Assembly: GCA_963842795.1 (NCBI GenBank)
Contig: CAWJHV010000008.1
Coordinates: 43,917-107,916, forward strand
Direction: 5' to 3'
Length of the DNA stretch: 64,000 nucleotides
Origin: WHSW01 sp963842795
GTDB taxonomy: Bacteria > Actinomycetota > Thermoleophilia > Solirubrobacterales > 70-9
The position numbers and the translations under genes were made by a program. Every line of letters begins with the position of its first letter. Position 1 is the first letter of the stretch. The notes under the pieces are model-generated. The model saw only the letters and a program-made list of their open reading frames with translations, made no database searches and was not told the DNA's origin. This document shows, piece after piece, positions 39,855 through 47,591 of the stretch.

Positions 39855-41489
39855 GTGGGGGCTTCTCGGCGTTCGAGCCGCGGCGCGACGGGCAAACGGA
39901 TTCCGTACCCGGCAAGGGTTGTCGGCCTCGCGGCGGCCTACTACCTGGCGGCGAAGGTGGGGCTCGGCCTCGCCTTCACCACCGAGAGCGTCACCGCGGT
40001 CTGGCCGCCGACGGGGATCGCTCTCGCGGCCGTCCTGCTCTGGGGCTACCGGATCTGGCCCGGCGTCGCCCTGGGCGCCTTCCTCGCCAACGCCTGGACT
40101 GACGTCCCGCTGTACACGACGCTCGGGATCACCGCCGGGAACACGCTCGAGGCGCTCGCAGGCGCCTACCTGCTGCAGCGCTTCGCCGGCTTCCGGCCCA
40201 CGCTCGACCGGGTCCGCGACGTCACCGCCCTCGCCCTCCTCGCCGCTGCGCTGGGCACGATGGTGAGCGCGACGATCGGCGTCGCGAGCCTGCTCGCAGG
40301 TGGTGAGATCGACGCCGGCGACGTGACCTCGGTCTGGCGGACCTGGTGGCTCGGCGACATGGGCGGAGCTCTGGTCGTTGCTCCGGCGATCCTCGTCGCC
40401 GTCACTCACTGGCCCTACCGCCGGGCGCCGGGGCGGCCGCTCGAGGCCTTGGCCTTCGCCCTGATCGTCGCCGCCGTCGCGGCGCTCTGCTTCACCTCCG
40501 AGATCCCCCTCACCTTCATCCTCCTGCCGCCGCTGATCGCTGTCGTGCTGCGCTTCTGGCAGCCGGGCACCGTGGTCGCGACCCTGATCGTCGCCGCATT
40601 CGCGATCCCGCTCACGGAGGCCGGCCACGGACCGTTCGCCGGCAACACCCCTGACGAGCGACTGCTCCTCGCCCAGGCGTTCGTCGGCGTCGTCAGCCTC
40701 ACAGGGCTCGTGCTCGCGGCGGTGATCAGCGAGCGGGCGCGGGTCGAGCACACGCTCGCGCAGATCGCCGGAACCCTGCAGGAGAGCCTGCTGCCACCCG
40801 TCCTGCCGATGATCCCCGGGGTCGAGACCGCCGTCGACTACCGCCCCGCGGGCGAGGGACAGATCGTCGGCGGGGACTTCTACGACGTCTTTCCGAGCGA
40901 GGACGGCAGCTGGTCGGTGGTCGTCGGCGACGTGCTCGGCAAGGACGCGTCGGCGGCCGCGACGACCGCGCTGGCCCGCTACACGTTGCGCGCCGCGGCC
41001 GTGCACGAGCGCCGGCCGAGCAGCATCCTGTTCGAGCTCAACCAGGCGATCCGCCGCCAGGCGCCGGACCAGCTCTGCACCGCCGTCTACTCACGGGTCG
41101 AGGTCGACCGCAGCGGGTGGGCGCGGATCATCCTCTCCGGCGCCGGTCACCCGCCTCCCCTCGTCCTCCGTGTCGACGGCAGCGTCGAGCGTGTCGCGGA
41201 GCCCGCCCTGATCCTCGGCATGGAGGCTGACCCGCGGCTCGCCGACGAGGTGCTCACGCTCGAGATCGGCGACGCGATCGTCTACTACACCGACGGCCTC
41301 ACCGATGCGCACGCGCCGGGGCGGATCGTTCGCGTCGACGATCTGATGGTCGCGCTGCGGGCCTGCAGCGGCCTCAGCGCCGCCGAGATCGCCGGCCGGC
41401 TCACCGACGCGGTCCTCGACCCGGCGGCCGGCAGGCCGCGCGACGACATCCTGCTGCTCGTCCTCCGTGTTCCGATCGAGCCCGTGTAG
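39855..41489 (+). CDS. Membrane SpoIIE-type PP2C phosphatase with MASE1 sensor
   Basis: A 544-residue protein from GTG 39855; the frame is open further upstream but only as antisense of hisS. Residues about 20-300 are a MASE1 domain with eight or more helices (the conserved VWPPTGIALAAVLLWGYRIWPGVALGAFLAN is typical). The C-terminal SpoIIE domain (about 330-540) has LLPPVLPMIPGVETAVDYRPAGEGQIVGGDFYDVF with the metal-binding aspartate, VVGDVLGKDASAAA, LSGAGHPPPLV, YYTDGLTDA and PRDDILLLVL. These enzymes dephosphorylate anti-anti-sigma (STAS) proteins in partner-switching pathways; no partner is encoded nearby. Confidence 0.9.
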   Translation: MGASRRSSRGATGKRIPYPARVVGLAAAYYLAAKVGLGLAFTTESVTAVWPPTGIALAAVLLWGYRIWPGVALGAFLANAWTDVPLYTTLGITAGNTLEALAGAYLLQRFAGFRPTLDRVRDVTALALLAAALGTMVSATIGVASLLAGGEIDAGDVTSVWRTWWLGDMGGALVVAPAILVAVTHWPYRRAPGRPLEALAFALIVAAVAALCFTSEIPLTFILLPPLIAVVLRFWQPGTVVATLIVAAFAIPLTEAGHGPFAGNTPDERLLLAQAFVGVVSLTGLVLAAVISERARVEHTLAQIAGTLQESLLPPVLPMIPGVETAVDYRPAGEGQIVGGDFYDVFPSEDGSWSVVVGDVLGKDASAAATTALARYTLRAAAVHERRPSSILFELNQAIRRQAPDQLCTAVYSRVEVDRSGWARIILSGAGHPPPLVLRVDGSVERVAEPALILGMEADPRLADEVLTLEIGDAIVYYTDGLTDAHAPGRIVRVDDLMVALRACSGLSAAEIAGRLTDAVLDPAAGRPRDDILLLVLRVPIEPV

Positions 41490-41492
41490 CGC

Positions 41493-42131
41493 TCAACCGG
41501 TGAGCTCGGCCAGGAACGGGTTCGAGGCGCGCTCGGCGCCCAACGTCGTGGTCCCCATGTGCCCGGGATACACCACGGTCTCCTCGCCGAAGCCGTCGAC
41601 GAGCGTGCGGATGCTCTCCAGCAGGGTCGGCCAGTCGCCGCCCGGGAGGTCGACTCGGCCGACCGAGCCCTGAAACAGGACGTCGCCCGAGAACAGCGCC
41701 GGCTCGTCGCGGACCGCGTACGTGACGTGGCCGGGGCTGTGCCCGGGGGTGGAGATGACCTCGATCTCGAGCCCGGCGAGCTTGAGCCGCTCGCCGCCGG
41801 CGACCGTCTCGTCGGCGTCGTAGCTCTCGTAGGGGCCGAAGCCGGGCCAGGGGACGTAGGACATGATGTCGGCGAGCACCGGGACCTCGATCTCGGGGCA
41901 GTAGACGGGGGCCCCGGTCGCCTTCGCCACCGGGGCGACGGCGCCGATGTGGTCGAAGTGCGTGTGGGTCACGAGGATCGCGTCGATCCCGATCCCGATC
42001 TCGTCGACGGCGCCGAGGATCCGCTCGGGCTCCTCGCCCGGATCGACGATCAGGCCGCGGTCGGCGCCGTCGCGGCGCACGACGTAGCAGTTCTCGGCCA
42101 CCTGGCCGACGGTGAAGCAGCGCACGTCCAT
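41493..42131 (-). CDS. Metallo-beta-lactamase-fold hydrolase (glyoxalase II-like)
   Basis: A 212-residue protein. The zinc motif VTHTHFDHIGA (HxHxDH), the third histidine in TPGHSPGHVTY, the bridging aspartate in FSGDVLFQGSVGR and the last histidine in YPGHMGTTTLG are all intact. VGQVAENCYVV at the N-terminus is typical of the YcbL/GloB-like group, which hydrolyses thioesters such as S-lactoylglutathione or mycothiol analogues. It is convergent with the SpoIIE-domain gene (3 bases apart) and lies 10 bases after a small membrane protein gene. Confidence 0.9.
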   Translation of the reverse strand: MDVRCFTVGQVAENCYVVRRDGADRGLIVDPGEEPERILGAVDEIGIGIDAILVTHTHFDHIGAVAPVAKATGAPVYCPEIEVPVLADIMSYVPWPGFGPYESYDADETVAGGERLKLAGLEIEVISTPGHSPGHVTYAVRDEPALFSGDVLFQGSVGRVDLPGGDWPTLLESIRTLVDGFGEETVVYPGHMGTTTLGAERASNPFLAELTG

Positions 42132-42141
42132 TCGAGTGCGC

Positions 42142-42531
42142 CTAGCTCTGCTCGCGCTTGGCCATCCGCGCGGCCTGCTGCTGGCTCATCCGGCGCCGGT
42201 ACATGAACCGGTCGATGTAGTAGCCGAGCGGCACGTACATCGCCAGCATCACGGTCGCGAGCGCGAGCGCCGCTCCCATCGGGCGCCCGAACGCGAGCCA
42301 GAAGAGCAGGAAGAAGATCACGGCGCCGAAGAGCCCGCGCTTGAAGGCGCTGCTCCAGCTCGGGGGCCGATCGCGCGGGTCGACCCGGCGGCTCTTTCCC
42401 GACCGCTTCTGGCGCGCGCGTGCCTTCGCCTCCTCGCGGCTTCGCGGGCGCCCGCGCGGGCCGCGGTTGTCGATGCGCCCCGTCTGTGTGCCGCGGTGCT
42501 TGCGGCGCCGTCGCCTTCTCGTCTGCGCCAT
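42142..42531 (-). CDS. Basic two-helix membrane protein
   Basis: A 129-residue protein. The first 65 residues are strongly basic and probably cytoplasmic, possibly membrane- or nucleic-acid-facing (RRRRRRKHRG start, RSREEAKARARQKRSGKSRR). Two transmembrane helices follow (about 67-84 and 86-104; FKRGLFGAVIFFLLFWLAFG and MGAALALATVMLAMYVPLGYY), then a basic tail with MSQQQAARMAKREQ. Similar arginine-rich proteins of unassigned function are common in Thermoleophilia. No motif points to a role. Confidence 0.65.
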   Translation of the reverse strand: MAQTRRRRRRKHRGTQTGRIDNRGPRGRPRSREEAKARARQKRSGKSRRVDPRDRPPSWSSAFKRGLFGAVIFFLLFWLAFGRPMGAALALATVMLAMYVPLGYYIDRFMYRRRMSQQQAARMAKREQS

Positions 42532-42571
42532 CGGACCGGCAGGGTACCTAAAGGCAACCGGGAATCGACGT

Positions 42572-43459
42572 CTAGGCCGACTCGGAATCGAGCTCGGCGA
42601 GCCGCCGCTCGAGCGTATGGCGCTCGGGGTCGAAACCGCGCAGCGGCACGTCCTCGGGAAGCCCCTGCAGAGCCCGCTCGGAGACCAGCCCGACGACCTC
42701 GCCCGCGATCGGTCGCGCCCCGAGCCCCGCGGCGAGCGCGCGGACGCGTTCGATCACCGCCGCGAGCGGGACCGAGACGGGGTCGCCGACGTTGGTCGAG
42801 ACCTGGGCCCGGTCGCCGAGGTCGACGCCGACGGCGCGCACGCCGGCGAGCCCGCCGCCGGACTCGCGCAGCCGGGCGGCGATCGCGCGCGCGACCTCGA
42901 CGTCGTCGGTGTCGAGCTCGACGTTGAACGCCGCCAACGGCGGGCGCGCGGTGACCAGCGTCGCCCCGGCGCTGGGATGGGGCTCGAGCGGCCCGAGGTC
43001 GGGTGCGAGCTCGCCCGCTCGCATCCGGTCGCTGAGCGCCGCGAGGCCGCCGCGCCGGAAGTGCGCCCGCTCGCGCCGCGCCGGCTCGGTCGCGAGCTCG
43101 CCGTAGAGGAACACCGGGACCTCGAGCGCGGCGATCCCCTCCGCCGTCGCCAGCGCCAGCGCGCGCGCCGGCTCGCGCTCGGCCTCGGCGACCCAGACCA
43201 CCGGGCAGACGTCGAGCGCGCCGACGCACGGGTGCGCGCCCTCGTGGGCGCGCATGTCGATCCGTTCGACGCAGGCGCGCGCGCCGGCGACGAGCGCCGC
43301 CACCAGCTCGTCGCCGGGGGCGGCGAGGGTGAGCACGGTGCGGTTGTGGACCGCGTCGGTGTGGCGGTCGAGGAGCTTGGCGCCGGCGAAGGCCTCGCCG
43401 ATTGCCGCGATCGCGGCTGCGTCCCGCCCCTCGGAGAAGTTCGGCACCGCGAGCGCCAC
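42572..43459 (-). CDS. ftcD: Glutamate formiminotransferase
   Basis: A 295-residue protein matching the transferase part of FTCD. It transfers the formimino group from formiminoglutamate to tetrahydrofolate in histidine breakdown. Signatures are VPNFSEGRDAAAIAAIGEAF, RTVLTLAAPGDEL, MRAHEGAHPCVGALDVCPVVW, VFLYGELAT, PHPSAGATLVTARPPLAAFNVEL and QVSTNVGDP. No cyclodeaminase domain is fused. It follows the M29-type gene by 5 bases. No other hut genes are in the window, so it may instead serve a folate side route. Confidence 0.9.
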   Translation of the reverse strand: MALAVPNFSEGRDAAAIAAIGEAFAGAKLLDRHTDAVHNRTVLTLAAPGDELVAALVAGARACVERIDMRAHEGAHPCVGALDVCPVVWVAEAEREPARALALATAEGIAALEVPVFLYGELATEPARRERAHFRRGGLAALSDRMRAGELAPDLGPLEPHPSAGATLVTARPPLAAFNVELDTDDVEVARAIAARLRESGGGLAGVRAVGVDLGDRAQVSTNVGDPVSVPLAAVIERVRALAAGLGARPIAGEVVGLVSERALQGLPEDVPLRGFDPERHTLERRLAELDSESA

Positions 43460-43464
43460 CGCGC

Positions 43465-44418
43465 TCAGACCAGGAGCTCCCCGCCGCGGGTCAGCGGCTC
43501 GCCGCCGTCGACGCTCACCTCGGGCTCGAGCACGACGCAGTCGAGGTGGACGGGCACCTGGACCGTGCCCCCGATCGCCGCCGAGGCGCCGAAGGCGACG
43601 TGGCAGGAGCCGAGGATCTTCTCGTCCTCGAGCAGCTCGCCGGTGAGCTCGGCCTTCTCGTTCGTGCCGATCCCGAGCTCGGCGACGTTGGTGCCGCCCT
43701 CGCCGTGCGGGCGCAGGAGCTCGAGCAGGCGCTCGCCGTCGGGGCCCGTGGCGGCGACCAGGTGCCCGCCCTCCACCGTGAGCTCGACCGGATCCGAGAC
43801 GCGGCCGATCGCGGCGATCGTCCCGTCGACGATCAGCGTGCCCTCGGCGGTGCCCTCGATCGGGGCGATGAAGCCCTCGCCGCAGGGCAGGTTGCCGAAC
43901 GCACCGCGGGCGGTCAGGTCGCCGGCGTCGGGGGCCCCGGCGCGGTCGCCGAGGCCAAGCCGCAGGTCCGACCCGCGCTGGCAGGTGATCCTCGCCTCGG
44001 CACCGGCGGTGAGCCGCTCGGCGATCGCGGCGCCCCGGCGCCGGAGGCCCTCGATGTCGGCGCTCATCACCCGGGCGAGCATCTCCTCGGTCGCCCCCGG
44101 GAGGGTCGCGATCCGGACCCCGGCGTCGGTGGCGGCCTTGCGCGCCGCGGTGTGCGAGAGCGACTGCACGGTCGGGCAGAGGACGACGTCGGCGGCGGCC
44201 ATGGCCGCCGCGACCGAGGCCGGAGGTTCGGTGCCGTGCGTCTCGCGCTCGGCGATCAGCGCCAGCACCCCGTCGGCGTCGGCGCGCCCGGCCTCGCCGC
44301 GAAGCCGTTCGCCGAGCCCGATCGTCGCCGGGTTGGCGACCACGAGCACCTCCTCGCCCGCGCGGACGCCGAGGCAGTCGCGGATCACGGTGGCGACAGC
44401 GCGCTCGAGGTCGCTCAT
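43465..44418 (-). CDS. M29-type aminopeptidase-like protein (thermophilic aminopeptidase T family)
   Basis: A 317-residue protein from ATG 44418, which overlaps the stop of the PHP-hydrolase gene by 4 bases; the longer open frame upstream is a shadow. The N-terminal half has CLGVRAGEEVLVVANP, and the C-terminal half carries the metal region: GNLPCGEGFIAPIEGTAEGTL, NVAELGIGTNEKAELTGELLEDEKILGSCHVAFG and VPVHLDCVV, as in M29 peptidases and the related 2,5-dihydroxypyridine dioxygenases. It is shorter than classical M29 enzymes (about 400). The exact reaction is uncertain. Confidence 0.8.
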   Translation of the reverse strand: MSDLERAVATVIRDCLGVRAGEEVLVVANPATIGLGERLRGEAGRADADGVLALIAERETHGTEPPASVAAAMAAADVVLCPTVQSLSHTAARKAATDAGVRIATLPGATEEMLARVMSADIEGLRRRGAAIAERLTAGAEARITCQRGSDLRLGLGDRAGAPDAGDLTARGAFGNLPCGEGFIAPIEGTAEGTLIVDGTIAAIGRVSDPVELTVEGGHLVAATGPDGERLLELLRPHGEGGTNVAELGIGTNEKAELTGELLEDEKILGSCHVAFGASAAIGGTVQVPVHLDCVVLEPEVSVDGGEPLTRGGELLV

Positions 44419-46436
44419 CGATGCCCGCCGCCGTGCTTGCGCTTGCGCTTCAGCTTTACCCGCTTGTCGAGCTGCGCCGGCTCGCCGCCGTCGGGCACAA
44501 AGCGGATCTCGGCGTTGACCTTCGCCTTGCCCTTGCGCTTCAGCTTCTTCGCCAGCTTGCCCTTCGGCTTGATCTTCAGCTTCCCCGCTCCCGGGCCGGC
44601 GCTCTTGCTCTTCGTCTTCAGGCCCTTGCCCGAGACCTCGAGCTCGCCGGGCACGCGCAGGTCGGCGACCTCGAGCTTCGCGGTGCCGTTCTTCTTGTTC
44701 CGCTTCGCCTTCCCGAGGTGGAACGCAGGGCCGACCTCGTACCACACCGGGCTCGAGTAGACCTCGATCCGGTCGCTCGGCGCCGCCGAGCGCGTGACCT
44801 TGATCGAGTAACGACCGGACCCGGTGGAGTCGAAGGTCGTCGAGAAGTCGTCGCCGGTGATCGGCGCAGCGGCGACCTCGGTCCCCTCGCGTAGCAGCCT
44901 CACCGTGTAGCTGGCGGGGCGGGCGGCCCCCGCTCCGGCGCGCAGCACCTGCACGTCGAGCTTCGCGGACGGCCCGCGGAGCGTGTCGCCCAGCGTCTTG
45001 AAGGTGTCCCCGGGCGCGCGGGCGGTGACCCGGATGTCCGGCCCGTCGTTCCCGTAGAGCTTCACGTAGGTGCGGTCGTCGTGGATGCCCTGAACGATCG
45101 CGCTGCGCGAGAGCTCCCCGGCGCCCACCACCGTCGTCGCTTCGCCGATCGTCGCGCCCGGGGTGTCGGTCTGGTGGGCGTCGCTGGAGCCGACCGCGGC
45201 CACGTGGGCGCCGGCGGCCAGCGCGCGCTCGTAGAAGGCGATCGCGGTCGCGGTGAACGGGCTCGCGACCGTGTTCGGCGGCATTCCGAAGTCGGCGGCG
45301 CCGTTCTGGACCTCGATCGCGTCGACCTTCGAGTAGTCGGTATCGGCGTCGGTGTAGTCCCAGGGACAGCCGCGGCAGATCGATCCGCCGAGGACCGTCG
45401 GGTGGTTGATCTGGGTCCAGCCGCCCGAGGATTGGATCGCGCCGAACTGCGACGCCGGCGCGACGGGCTCGGCGACCTTCGTGAGCGTCCCGGGTGCGGT
45501 CCAGCGGTACACGGGGCCACCGCGGAAGTCGGCGAAGGAAGCCGAGCCGATGTTGTTGTAGTGGCCCTTGTAGGTGGTCACCTCGGTCCCCGGGATGATC
45601 AGCTTGCCGGGGTAGTCGGGCTGGTAGCGGCCGATCTCGCCGGCGTTGACGTTGTTGTTGTGGTCGACGAGGCCGACGAAGTCGAGCCCGGCGCCGCCCG
45701 CGGCCAGCGGCTCGAACGCGAAGTCGAACGAGGTGCTCATCAGCGAGTTGCCGGGCTCCTGCTCGCCGTGGACGTGGACGTCGCCCGCATACCAGCCAAA
45801 GCCGGCCGCAGCCGGGCTCGGGTCATATGGCGCCCGGGCGTACGGCGACGCAGACCACTGCGGGCTCGTGCTGGTCTCGACGCGGACCCGCCAGTCGATT
45901 CCGTCGGGGTCCGTGGGTGGGCCGGTGATCGCCGCCAGGCCGAGCTCGACCGCCCAGCGGCCGGCCGGGATCGGGCCCGGCTGGTAGGCGCGCGTCGTGT
46001 ACGGGTGCACGAACGCCTTGCGATCGTCCTCGTAGGTGGCCGGCGGCGAGAAGCCGTTGACCGCGATCGCCAGGTCCTTGACCGCGCTGCCGCTCCAGCC
46101 GCGCTGTTCGGCCGGGCCGTAGACGGTGTCGCCGGCCTTCAGGGGCTCGTAGACGCCGACGTCGAGCGTGTTGCCTCGGTCGTCGGGCGGCGGGGGCTGG
46201 TCGTAGCAGTAGCGAACCCGGATCGCGGTCGTGCCGGCGGGGACGTCGAAGGGGATCTGCACGTAGGAGCCCTGCATCGAGGCGGCGAAGGTGCCGTCGA
46301 AGTTCCGCACGGGCCCGTCGAAGGTCGCGTCGGGCGGGTCGGTCGGAACGGCGCAGTCGGCGCTCGCCGCCGCCGGCAGCGCAAGCGCCGCGACTGCCAC
46401 GCCCGCCGCCACGATGGTCCAACCCCGGCTCCTCAT
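44415..46436 (-). CDS. Secreted CehA/McbA-family PHP metallohydrolase
   Basis: A 673-residue protein. Residues 1-27 are a signal peptide (GWTIVAAGVAVAALALPAAASA). An N-terminal beta domain (about 28-195) is followed by a PHP-type metal site: WYAGDVHVHGEQEPGN, FVGLVDHNNNV, IIPGTEVTTYKGHYNNIG, WTQINHPTVLGG and AVGSSDAHQTDTPG supply the His/Asp/Glu ligands. The C-terminus has a beta domain and a lysine-rich repeat tail (KLKIKPKGKLAKKLKRKGK), as in the M36 protease tail. CehA/McbA relatives cleave carbamate or phosphodiester bonds; the substrate here is unknown. It is divergent from the DUF1684 gene. Confidence 0.85.
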   Translation of the reverse strand: MRSRGWTIVAAGVAVAALALPAAASADCAVPTDPPDATFDGPVRNFDGTFAASMQGSYVQIPFDVPAGTTAIRVRYCYDQPPPPDDRGNTLDVGVYEPLKAGDTVYGPAEQRGWSGSAVKDLAIAVNGFSPPATYEDDRKAFVHPYTTRAYQPGPIPAGRWAVELGLAAITGPPTDPDGIDWRVRVETSTSPQWSASPYARAPYDPSPAAAGFGWYAGDVHVHGEQEPGNSLMSTSFDFAFEPLAAGGAGLDFVGLVDHNNNVNAGEIGRYQPDYPGKLIIPGTEVTTYKGHYNNIGSASFADFRGGPVYRWTAPGTLTKVAEPVAPASQFGAIQSSGGWTQINHPTVLGGSICRGCPWDYTDADTDYSKVDAIEVQNGAADFGMPPNTVASPFTATAIAFYERALAAGAHVAAVGSSDAHQTDTPGATIGEATTVVGAGELSRSAIVQGIHDDRTYVKLYGNDGPDIRVTARAPGDTFKTLGDTLRGPSAKLDVQVLRAGAGAARPASYTVRLLREGTEVAAAPITGDDFSTTFDSTGSGRYSIKVTRSAAPSDRIEVYSSPVWYEVGPAFHLGKAKRNKKNGTAKLEVADLRVPGELEVSGKGLKTKSKSAGPGAGKLKIKPKGKLAKKLKRKGKAKVNAEIRFVPDGGEPAQLDKRVKLKRKRKHGGGHR

Positions 46437-46496
46437 CGGCCCACCAAGCTAGTCAATGCGGCGACCCGGCCGCCCGCCGGGCTCGGGAGCTGCGGC

Positions 46497-46502
46497 TAGG
46501 GT
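46497..46502 (+). promoter_or_regulatory. -10 element (TAGGGT) for a probable leaderless mRNA
   Basis: TAGGGT is followed by seven bases and the ATG of the DUF1684 gene, with no Shine-Dalgarno between. Confidence 0.5.
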
Positions 46503-46509
46503 GGGCGCC

Positions 46510-47154
46510 ATGGAGGGTCGCGACGCTCGCCAGGCGCTCGAGCTCGCCGACTACCGCGCCCGGGTCGCCGAGCTCTATCTCAACTCCGCCGGCGAGGGGC
46601 CCGAGGCGGTCGACGACTTCCGCCACCACCGCGACCGGCTGTTCGCCGAGCACCCGGCCTCGGCGTTGACCGCCGAGCAGAAGGCCGTCTTCGAGGGCCT
46701 GTCCTACTTCCCCTATGCGCCGATGGCGAGGGTCCGCTGCGAGCTGCTCGAGCCGCGCGAGCACGGCGTGCTCGAGATCGACTCCGGCGGCGAGGACGGC
46801 GTGCTCCGCTACTCGCGGCTGGGACGGCTGGAGACACCCTGGGGAGAGCTCACCCTCTTCTGGACCGAGGGCTACGGCGGCAACCTCTTCCTCCCGTTCC
46901 GCGACGCGACCGCGCCCGACCAGACCTACGGCGCCGGGCGCTATCTCACCGACGCGATCAAGGGCACCTTCGGCGGCGGGCTCGAGCCGCCAGCTCCCGA
47001 CGGCGGTCAACTGTTGGTGACGCTCGACTTCAACTACGCCTACAACCCGTCGTGCGCCTATAACTCTCGCTGGGCCTGTCCGCTGGCACCGCCCGAGAAC
47101 CGCGTCACCCGCCCGATCCGGGCCGGGGAGCTCAAGTTCGCCAACGCGCTCTGA
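46510..47154 (+). CDS. DUF1684 family protein
   Basis: A 214-residue cytosolic protein from ATG 46510. It has the DUF1684 pattern: YRARVAELYLN near the start, FRHHRDRLFAEHPASALT, FPYAPMARVRCEL, RLGRLETPWGELTLFWTEGYGGNLFLPFRDAT, YGAGRYL, and VTLDFNYAYNPSCAYNSRWACPLAPPENR. The family is widespread in bacteria and archaea with no established function. The conserved Cys/Asn/Pro C-terminal motif suggests an enzymatic or ligand-binding role. Identification of the family is secure; the role is unknown. Confidence 0.88.
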   Translation: MEGRDARQALELADYRARVAELYLNSAGEGPEAVDDFRHHRDRLFAEHPASALTAEQKAVFEGLSYFPYAPMARVRCELLEPREHGVLEIDSGGEDGVLRYSRLGRLETPWGELTLFWTEGYGGNLFLPFRDATAPDQTYGAGRYLTDAIKGTFGGGLEPPAPDGGQLLVTLDFNYAYNPSCAYNSRWACPLAPPENRVTRPIRAGELKFANAL

Positions 47155-47591
47155 TGCGCGATTAGGCGGCGCCCCCTCTCGCATCTCATTGGGCCAACGC
47201 AGCCGATCGAGATCGGCCGCCAGCGCCTCGATCGCCCGGCCGTGGCGAGGGCACGGGCCCTGGTCTGACAGCAAAGGGAGAGGAGTGAGTCGGGGTGCGG
47301 GCCGTTGCGGCTGATCTCACGCCGGGTGTGACGCGGGCGGTGAGGGATCTGCGCTTGGAGTTGGCCTTCGGGCCGCGGTCGCCGGCCTGCGCCGGAACTG
47401 CGGCAATCCACTGACAAGGGTCGTCAGCCGATTGCCACAGAACCGCAGCCGGGCGTCCAGAGCGCGCGACAGCCACCACGAACGTCGCAAGGCACACCGA
47501 TCCCACCCCCCTCACCGGCAAATCGGCCGCGTCGGACCGCGCGCCGGCTTCCCGTCCCTACGTCCGCCCACGCCGTGCGAGACGGGCGGCG
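47155..47591. other. 437-base gap without a convincing gene
   Basis: The region lies between the convergent DUF1684 and GGDEF/HD-GYP genes. A 111-codon frame on the minus strand and a 39-codon GTG frame on the plus strand show no recognisable family and have low-complexity Arg/Pro/Ala content. I see no clear terminator or RNA. It may hold a decayed gene fragment. Confidence 0.5.

Noticed and set aside
47186..47521. 111-codon minus-strand frame in the gap after the DUF1684 gene
   Set aside because: Low-complexity composition, no ribosome site, and no recognisable family; considered chance or a decayed fragment.
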